Source: JASLZO01 sp965247995 (GTDB lineage Bacteria; Chloroflexota; Dehalococcoidia; UBA6926). Taken from it: a stretch of DNA of 64,000 bases. The position numbers were made by a program, and so were the translations under genes. The stretch covers positions 1,488,001 to 1,552,000 of the forward strand of contig OZ252041.1 in assembly GCA_965247995.1 (NCBI GenBank). The letters are read 5' to 3'. Positions 57,718-64,000 of the stretch are shown one piece after another. The notes beneath the pieces are model-generated. The model was not told the origin of the DNA. It did no database searches and saw only the letters and a list, made by a program, of their open reading frames with translations. Each line of letters begins with the position of its first letter. The stretch's first letter is position 1.

Positions 57718-59550
57718 TTAGTATGCGACAGGCAGGACGGTGCTGTGAGCAGCGATCTCGGCGAGGAACCGAGCGCCGTACGCCTCCATCTTGGCGGGTC
57801 CTATTCCTTTCACGTCCGCGAGTTCCCGTTTGTTTAACGGCCGGACTTGGGCGAGCTCCCTGAGGATCGAGTCGTGGAACACGATGAAGGGTCGGACACC
57901 ACGGTCATCAGCGATCTCCTTGCGGACGACCCGCAGCCGTTCGAACAGATCCCGATCGTATTCTGACGAGTCGTGCCGAGCCCGCCTCGGCTCCTCCGAT
58001 TGAGCCGACTGTGTGAGCAAGATCGCCGTCCGATCCCGGAGCGCAGCCAGCCCCTCGGTGGTCACCTCCACTACCGGAAAACCACTCGCCCGGTGCTCTT
58101 GGAGCAAACCGATCTCGACGAGCTCTCGTCCAATCGCCGCCCAATCCTGTCGGCTGTGCTCGGCTCCGATCCCGAAGGTTGAGAGCTCGTGGTGTTTCCA
58201 CTTCCGCGTCTGGTCCGTCTCTTTGCCGATCAGCACGTCGGCGATGTGCCCCAAACCGAAAGCGAACCCCGTCTGCTGGACGATGCGGAACGTGGTCGAC
58301 AGCAGTTTCTGCGCCACAACGGTCGCGTCGGTCCATTGTTTGGGAGCCAAGCAGTTGTCACACCGTCCGCAGTCCGAGACGTTGCGCTCCTCGCCGAAAT
58401 ACTCCAGGAGAAACGCTCGGCGGCAGCCACTCGTCTCGCCGTACCGCACCATTTGGCGAAGTTGTTCGCGTGCGACTTCGCGCTCCCGGTCGTCCGGAAT
58501 GTCATCGATGAAACCGTCGAGTTGGAATCGGTCCTGTGCCCCGAACAGGAGAAGGCACTCGCTGGGGAGGCCGTCACGCCCGGCGCGCCCCGTCTCTTGG
58601 TAGTAACCCTCGACGTTCTTCGGCAGGTCGTAATGAACGACGAACCGGACCGAGGGTTTGTCGACCCCCATGCCAAAGGCGATAGTGGCGCAGACTACGC
58701 GGACCTCGTCTCGTAGAAACGCCCCCTGATTTCGAGTGCGCGTCTCAGCATCAAGCCCGGCGTGATAAGGAACGGCCGCAATGCCTTTGCTGCCTAAGCG
58801 GGCCACGAGAGACTCGGTCGTCTTTCGCGCCTGGCAGTACACGATGCCGCTCGCATCAGGGTTATCGCGGAGGAACGACACGAGTCGTTCGAACGGCTGT
58901 TTCTTCCGTTCCACGCGATACGTCAAGTTCGGACGATCGAAGCTGGCGACGTATCGAGTGGGATCGCGAAGGTTCAGTTGCTGCACGATGTCGTCGCGGA
59001 CGCGGGCGGTGGCCGTAGCGGTAAGCGCCAATATCGGCAAGGTCGGGTAGTGCGCGCGCAACGCCCCGAGCGCCCGGTAATCGGGCCGAAAGTTGTGTCC
59101 CCATTCACTGATGCAGTGCGCTTCGTCGATCGCGATCAGGGTCACGTCCCAGTCCCGCAGTTGCCGCAGAAAAGCAGGTGCCGTGAGGCGCTCAGGAGCC
59201 ACATACAAAAGCCGGTACCGCCCCTGCCGGAGGCCAGCGTGCCGTTCGGCGGCGTCGGTTGGGCTGACCGACGAGTTCAGGAAGGTGGCCGGAACACCGC
59301 GTGCATCCATGGCGTCCACCTGGTCCTTCATGAGGGCGATCAACGGAGATACCACGAGCGCGAGGCCTGGACGCATCATCGCTGGCAACTGATAACAGAG
59401 AGACTTCCCGGCTCCAGTCGGGAGGACGGCAAGTACGTCCCCGCCGTCCAATACATCGCCGATAATGTCTTGCTGGAGTGGCCGGAATGCGTCAAAGCCA
59501 AAGTGTTGCTTCAAGGCGTCCGCCGCGGCGATCACAGTGTCCGAATCCAA
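57718..59550 (-). CDS. recQ: ATP-dependent DNA helicase RecQ
   Basis: The helicase has Walker A VLPTGAGKSLCYQLP, the DEAH-type box IAIDEAHCISEWGHNFRPDY, the helicase C domain with QETGRAGRDG, the RecQ zinc site (CRRAFLLEYFGEE ... CGRCDNC) and a C-terminal HRDC domain (LRELAQVRPLNKRELADVKGIG). I place the start at the TTG at 59550 because GGAAGGAGGT precedes it at good spacing, giving 610 residues; an ATG at 59610 adds 20 residues that would cover the ribosome site. It is divergent from mutS and followed by tag. Confidence 0.95.
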   Translation of the reverse strand: MDSDTVIAAADALKQHFGFDAFRPLQQDIIGDVLDGGDVLAVLPTGAGKSLCYQLPAMMRPGLALVVSPLIALMKDQVDAMDARGVPATFLNSSVSPTDAAERHAGLRQGRYRLLYVAPERLTAPAFLRQLRDWDVTLIAIDEAHCISEWGHNFRPDYRALGALRAHYPTLPILALTATATARVRDDIVQQLNLRDPTRYVASFDRPNLTYRVERKKQPFERLVSFLRDNPDASGIVYCQARKTTESLVARLGSKGIAAVPYHAGLDAETRTRNQGAFLRDEVRVVCATIAFGMGVDKPSVRFVVHYDLPKNVEGYYQETGRAGRDGLPSECLLLFGAQDRFQLDGFIDDIPDDREREVAREQLRQMVRYGETSGCRRAFLLEYFGEERNVSDCGRCDNCLAPKQWTDATVVAQKLLSTTFRIVQQTGFAFGLGHIADVLIGKETDQTRKWKHHELSTFGIGAEHSRQDWAAIGRELVEIGLLQEHRASGFPVVEVTTEGLAALRDRTAILLTQSAQSEEPRRARHDSSEYDRDLFERLRVVRKEIADDRGVRPFIVFHDSILRELAQVRPLNKRELADVKGIGPAKMEAYGARFLAEIAAHSTVLPVAY

Positions 59551-59662
59551 GGGTGTATACCTCCTTCCTACGAGAGAATCGCACATCTGTTCGTATCGCA
59601 CAACTGGCATTCGCGCCGCAGCTACGGTGCGGCGGTGACAATAGACATGGAATAATCGGTTG

Positions 59663-62317
59663 ATGGCGGAAGGGGAGCGCGCTCAGGTGGAAGCAGGGCG
59701 TCCAGACGCGGAACCGCGGGACGGTGGCAGCCCTGTCCGCCGCCAGTACGAACGGATGAAGGCGCAGTTCCCGGACGGAATCTTACTGTTCCGCATGGGC
59801 GACTTCTATGAGACGTTCGGCGACGATGCGGAGATGGCGGCGAGAGAACTGGATATCGTTCTGACGTCGCGTGAGATGGGGCGCGGCGACCGCGTGCCAA
59901 TGGCCGGTGTCCCAGTAGCGGCGGTCGAAGGCCACTTGGCAAAGCTCATCTCGGCGGGCCACCGTGTCGCGGTTTGCGAGCAGACCAGCGATCCGCGTAC
60001 GACGCGGGGGCTGCTGGACCGGGCGATCGTCCGCATCGTCACGCCCGGAACGGTGGTCGAGCAGGGTTTGCTGCCGGGGACGGCGAACAATTTCTTGACG
60101 GCAGTCAGCACGGAGGGCGACCGCGCTGGTTTGGCGTACATCGACATCACGACCTCGGAGTTCGTGACGCTCGAGTTGGAATCCTCGAATGTCCATCAAG
60201 AGATTACGAGGCTCGCACCGGCCGAGTTGCTGCTGCCTGAATCGAGATCAGAAGGCGGCATCTGGGACGCATGGCGCGACCGTGGGCCCCATGTGACGGT
60301 GGTCTCACCAGGCCTGTTCGACCCTGAAGATGCACGCCGGCGTCTGTCGGCGCATTTCAGGACGGCAGACCTCGGGGCGTTCGGATGCGATCGACTCCCG
60401 CTTGCAACGGCTGCTGCTGGGGCCATCGTTGGATACCTGGAATCGACGCAGCCGGCCCTGCTCGCGCAGGTACAGACGTTGGCGACCCGAAACCCCGCGA
60501 ACGGAATGCAACTGGACTCGGCCACAATCCGGACGCTCGAGCTTTTCGAGCCCTTGATCGGCACGGAACGGTCCAGTTCACTGATCGGGCACCTGGACGC
60601 AACGGTGACGCCCATGGGGGTCCGTTTAGTCCATCGTTGGCTTGTGGAACCCTCGCTCGATCTGGCGGAGATCACGGCGCGGTTGGACACCGTGGAGCAC
60701 CTCCACGGTTCCGGGTCGTTGCGGTCGCGCATCCGGCGGACGATGAGGGGGATCCCGGATCTCGAGCGGCTGGTGAACCGCGCACGGTCGGGGTCGGCAT
60801 CGCCACGAGACTTGTCGGCACTGCGCGGTGGATTGGATGCCCTCGGCTCGCTTGCCCGGGAAGTTGGAGACGACACTCCACTTGAGTGGGCGCGCGATGG
60901 AGTCAATGAACACCGGGACCTGGTCGGGATGCTCCGGAAGGCAATCACCGACGAACCGCCACCGGTCCTCGGCGACGGGATGGTGGTGCGTCCGGGGTTC
61001 TCCACAGAGTTGGACCGGATCAGGAACGACGGGACGGACGCGCGCGACCAGATCGCGCGAATGGAATCCTCCGAACGTGAACGGACCGGGATCCCGTCGC
61101 TGAAGGTCGGGTACTCGCGTGTGTTTGGCTACTACATCGAGGTGACGCGGTCCCACCTGGCACGCGTGCCGGACGACTACACCAGGAAACAGACCATCGC
61201 TGGGGGGGAACGCTTCTTCACCGAGGCGTTGAAGGAACAAGAGGCGCGTGTGGAGCGGGCAGCGGAACGCACTGAGGAACTGGAAGCAGCCATCTTTCGG
61301 CAAGTCTCGAGTCAGGTTGGCGCAGAGGCGGAGGCAGTTATCGCGTCGGCCCGGACGGTAGCGCGACTGGATGTCTTGGCCGGATTCTCGGAGGTCGCGG
61401 TTGCGCGGAACTATGTGCGCCCAACTGTCGACGATGGGACCGAAATCACGATTAGAAACGGCAGACACCCCGTGCTCGAAGTGGTGTCGCCAGATCCCTT
61501 CGTCCCGAACGACACGACACTCGGATCCGAAACGCGGGTCGTGATCCTGACGGGCCCGAACATGGCGGGCAAATCGACCTATCTACGCCAGGTCGCCCTC
61601 ACGGTGCTTATGGCGCAGGTCGGCTCGTTCGTAGCGGCCGATGAAGCACGAATAGGACTTGTAGACCGCATCTTCACGCGTGCCGGACTTCAAGACGACA
61701 TTACCACTGGCCGGTCCACGTTCATGGTTGAGATGGCAGAGGTGGCGTCCATCCTCAACCACGCGACGCCAAAGTCGCTGGTCGTGCTGGACGAGATTGG
61801 ACGTGGGACGAGCACGTATGACGGCATGGCCATTGCGTGGGCGGTGGTGGAACAACTGCACAATGACCCGCGGCTCGGGTGCCGAACGCTCTTCGCTACC
61901 CACTATCACGAGCTCGTTGAGCTGGGTGAGCTCCTGCCACACGTTGAGAATCATCACGTCGCTGCGGCGGAAGAAGGTGGCCGCGTGGTATTCCTCAGGC
62001 GGGTGCTGCCGGGAGGAGTGGACCGTTCGTATGGAATCCACGTGGCCCAGATCGCGGGCCTACCGAAATCGGTCGTTGCGCGTGCCACCGAGGTTCTCGG
62101 TACGTTGGAGGAGGGGTCCCGCGCGTCTGCACACGAGCCAGCCGCCCAACAACCTGCGCTGTTCGATGTCGCACCGTCCGGTGGACCCGCCGACCGCGGC
62201 GCGCGCTCGGACGTGGAGGATGCCGTGTTGGCGACGAACCCAGACGAGATGACGCCGCTCGAGGCATTGGCGAAACTTTACGACCTGCGCAAGCGGGCAC
62301 AGGGCGACGGCGAGTGA
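59663..62317 (+). CDS. mutS: DNA mismatch repair protein MutS
   Basis: MutS recognises mismatches. The 884-residue protein has the mismatch-binding F-x-E motif in FRMGDFYETFGDDA near residue 40, VPMAGVPVAAVEGHLAKLI, the clamp region, and the ATPase domain with TGPNMAGKSTYLRQ near 635, DDITTGRSTFMVEM, the Walker B LVVLDEIGRGTSTYDG and the His in FATHYHEL. The length is typical. The ATG at 59663 is preferred over the TTG one codon earlier. mutL follows after about 100 bases. Confidence 0.97.
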   Translation: MAEGERAQVEAGRPDAEPRDGGSPVRRQYERMKAQFPDGILLFRMGDFYETFGDDAEMAARELDIVLTSREMGRGDRVPMAGVPVAAVEGHLAKLISAGHRVAVCEQTSDPRTTRGLLDRAIVRIVTPGTVVEQGLLPGTANNFLTAVSTEGDRAGLAYIDITTSEFVTLELESSNVHQEITRLAPAELLLPESRSEGGIWDAWRDRGPHVTVVSPGLFDPEDARRRLSAHFRTADLGAFGCDRLPLATAAAGAIVGYLESTQPALLAQVQTLATRNPANGMQLDSATIRTLELFEPLIGTERSSSLIGHLDATVTPMGVRLVHRWLVEPSLDLAEITARLDTVEHLHGSGSLRSRIRRTMRGIPDLERLVNRARSGSASPRDLSALRGGLDALGSLAREVGDDTPLEWARDGVNEHRDLVGMLRKAITDEPPPVLGDGMVVRPGFSTELDRIRNDGTDARDQIARMESSERERTGIPSLKVGYSRVFGYYIEVTRSHLARVPDDYTRKQTIAGGERFFTEALKEQEARVERAAERTEELEAAIFRQVSSQVGAEAEAVIASARTVARLDVLAGFSEVAVARNYVRPTVDDGTEITIRNGRHPVLEVVSPDPFVPNDTTLGSETRVVILTGPNMAGKSTYLRQVALTVLMAQVGSFVAADEARIGLVDRIFTRAGLQDDITTGRSTFMVEMAEVASILNHATPKSLVVLDEIGRGTSTYDGMAIAWAVVEQLHNDPRLGCRTLFATHYHELVELGELLPHVENHHVAAAEEGGRVVFLRRVLPGGVDRSYGIHVAQIAGLPKSVVARATEVLGTLEEGSRASAHEPAAQQPALFDVAPSGGPADRGARSDVEDAVLATNPDEMTPLEALAKLYDLRKRAQGDGE

Positions 62318-62420
62318 TGAACGAGCCCGCTTCGACCAACGTACACGAACGCATGTACTATCGTGGCGTCCGCCTTTGTGCGGGACGCCTCTGCCACTCA
62401 CCGCTCGACTGAAGGCTATT

Positions 62421-64000
62421 GTGCCCATCCGCTTACTTTCCCCCGAGGTTACCGCTCAGATCTCCGCCGGCGAGGTCGTTGAGCGACCTGCATCGGTCGT
62501 CAAGGAACTCGTCGAGAACGCGGTCGACGCCGGAGCATCGCGCATCGAGCTTGAGCTTCGAGGTGGTGGTCTATCGGTGATCCGCGTTACCGACGACGGA
62601 GACGGGGTCCCGGAAGATGAACTCGGATTGGCGGTGACGAAACACGCGACCTCGAAGATCGAGAAATCGCGGGACCTGTGGGAAGTCCGCACATTGGGAT
62701 TCCGCGGTGAGGCGCTCGCGTCCATCGCCGCTGCGTCGCGCATGCTCGTAGTTTCGCGCCAAAAGCAATCGGAAGTGGGGTCCTTTATCGAGGTCTCGGC
62801 GGAAGGAATCCTTGATTCCGGAAACCAAGGCGCGCCCATCGGGACGTCGATATTCGTTCACGATCTATTCAAAGCCGTGCCCGCACGGCTCGCGTTCCTC
62901 CGCTCCGCAACGGCCGAGGGCGCACGGTGCAACCACGTCGTCACGCAATACGCGTTGGCGTACCCAGAGGTTTCGTTCCGTGTGTTGCTTGATGGGAGGC
63001 TGGCCTTTCATTCCCCCGGCAATGGAGACCATAGGGACGCGCTGCTCGAGGCATGGGGAGTGGAGGTCGCGGACGCCCTCTTTCGGGTCGATGAAACGGT
63101 GGTTGGGAGGACGCGAGTGTTCGGGTACACGGGCCCACCGCAAGTCGCACGGGCACGCCGTGACCGCCAGGAGTTCTTTGTCAATCGGCGGGCAGTGAAC
63201 GATCGGGTGTTGTCCGCAAGCGTGGCGGACGCGTACCGAGAAACCCTTCCACGCGGCAGACACCCCACAACACTCCTGTTTTTGACGGTTCCACCGGACG
63301 ATGTGGACGTGAATGTGCACCCAGCAAAAACCGAAATCCGATTCCGCCGCGAGGGCGAGGTATTCGCGGCGGTCCAACGAGCACTGAAGATGGCGCTGGC
63401 CGCGAATGATGTCATGGCCCCGCAGATGGGAGACGCAGGAGCAAGCGCGACCGTCTTCGGCCCTCCATCAGGCAGCGACATGGTGCTCGAGGCGCCGCCT
63501 GTGCGCAGCGGCGAATCAGGGGCGCCTGCCCCGCTTGCCGAGGATGGGCGACCGCCTCACAGAGAGGCGGAAACCCGGAAACGCGTCGTCCTGCGGCCTG
63601 TAGGCCAGATCGGCACGACGTATATCGTCACCGAGGGACCGGACGGAATGTATTTGATCGACCAGCACGCCGCGCATGAACGCATCGTGTTCGAGAACCT
63701 CCTGGGCCCAGACTCCACGACCGAACGTTCGGTCCAAGCCCTGCTGATGCCCTTGACCGTTGAACTCACCAGAACGCAGGCGGCAACGCTCGGAGACTTG
63801 GAGGAGACGTTGCGGGCGTATGGCTTCCAATGGGACCCGTTCGGGGACGGCTCGATTTTGCTCCGTGGAGTCCCGGGTTCTCTTCGGGAGAACGAAGCCG
63901 TGCCGACACTGGTCGAGGTGCTGGATGGGGCAGGCGGCGACCAGATCGCGCTAGAAGCGCCGAGTGAACCCGATGCGTTCGCACTGCACGAGCGCCGAAT
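62421..64000 (+). CDS. mutL: DNA mismatch repair protein MutL, C-terminus cut by window edge
   Basis: MutL couples mismatch recognition by MutS to downstream repair. From the GTG at 62421 the N-terminal GHKL ATPase is complete: ISAGEVVERPASVVKELVENAVDAGA with the catalytic Glu, VTDDGDGVPEDEL, THATSK-type KHATSKIE and RTLGFRGEALASIAA. Then come the transducer domain with NRRAVND and DVDVNVHPAKTEIRF, a linker and the start of the C-terminal domain (LIDQHAAHERI). 526 codons are visible. It follows mutS in the same direction. Confidence 0.96.
   Translation, partial: MPIRLLSPEVTAQISAGEVVERPASVVKELVENAVDAGASRIELELRGGGLSVIRVTDDGDGVPEDELGLAVTKHATSKIEKSRDLWEVRTLGFRGEALASIAAASRMLVVSRQKQSEVGSFIEVSAEGILDSGNQGAPIGTSIFVHDLFKAVPARLAFLRSATAEGARCNHVVTQYALAYPEVSFRVLLDGRLAFHSPGNGDHRDALLEAWGVEVADALFRVDETVVGRTRVFGYTGPPQVARARRDRQEFFVNRRAVNDRVLSASVADAYRETLPRGRHPTTLLFLTVPPDDVDVNVHPAKTEIRFRREGEVFAAVQRALKMALAANDVMAPQMGDAGASATVFGPPSGSDMVLEAPPVRSGESGAPAPLAEDGRPPHREAETRKRVVLRPVGQIGTTYIVTEGPDGMYLIDQHAAHERIVFENLLGPDSTTERSVQALLMPLTVELTRTQAATLGDLEETLRAYGFQWDPFGDGSILLRGVPGSLRENEAVPTLVEVLDGAGGDQIALEAPSEPDAFALHERR

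Noticed and set aside
1..64000. CRISPR arrays, insertion sequences, integrases or phage genes
   Set aside because: No regularly spaced repeats, terminal inverted repeats, transposase or integrase motifs were seen anywhere in the window.

Overview
The window is GC-rich bacterial chromosome, densely coded on both strands, with no rRNA, tRNA, CRISPR array, insertion sequence or prophage that I could find. The gene inventory points to the Chloroflexota, most likely a SAR202-type marine member: many acyl-CoA enzymes, CaiB/BaiF CoA-transferases, an orphan xanthine-dehydrogenase-type subunit, split NuoE/NuoF and NuoG-like genes, CIRCE-controlled groESL, and an inositol-phosphate synthase. That assignment is inference from gene content, not a phylogenetic result. 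TAG, TGA and TAA all end ordinary genes, so the code looks standard.

Layout. 1-6.5 kb: housekeeping genes (histidine phosphatase, DUF2344 protein, CorC-type membrane protein, degenerate PP2C-like protein, tsaD) and groES-groEL under a CIRCE operator. 6.5-16.2 kb: a ten-gene minus-strand operon of CoA chemistry (two CitE/malyl-CoA-lyase-type enzymes, a SucCD-type CoA ligase pair, a FixX-like ferredoxin, acyl-CoA dehydrogenase, MaoC hydratase, B12-dependent acyl-CoA mutase large subunit, acetoacetyl-CoA reductase type SDR, thiolase), with a divergent LysR gene and a perfect palindrome between them. 17.4-20.8 kb: GT4 glycosyltransferase plus inositol-3-phosphate synthase, a PHP protein and a small zinc ribbon. 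20.9-26.0 kb: nusA-ylxR-infB-rbfA-truB. 26.3-32.8 kb: a radical-SAM-like protein with a broken cluster motif, a catabolic set (MBL hydrolase, PEP-mutase/isocitrate-lyase fold enzyme, isochorismatase-type amidase, SDR) and a site-2 protease. 32.8-56.8 kb is the most accessory-like part: NuoE/NuoF-like genes, a cyclase, a cluster of histidine-rich, YtkA-like, cupredoxin-like and polytopic membrane proteins, two fused double-CaiB proteins, an orphan molybdenum hydroxylase subunit, an A-type Fe-S carrier, a dihydropyrimidinase, an ABC exporter, MFS and LysE transporters and a NuoG-like protein. 57.1-64.0 kb: DNA repair (tag, recQ, mutS and the start of mutL).

Most striking points. (1) A lipoprotein DsbA-like gene at 51511-52323 has an in-frame TGA exactly where the first Cys of the redox motif belongs (?-P-F-C), followed by a hairpin that fits the spacing and loop rules of a bacterial SECIS element, so it is a candidate selenoprotein. 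(2) The CoA operon looks like part of an ethylmalonyl-CoA, methylmalyl-CoA or itaconate-type route. (3) Several enzymes have lost hallmark residues while remaining open: the radical SAM protein (third Cys to Ile), an SDR (catalytic Lys to Asn), a PHP protein (both N-terminal metal His to Gln), a PP2C-like protein and a HesB protein. (4) Two membrane-protein genes carry single in-frame TAG codons.
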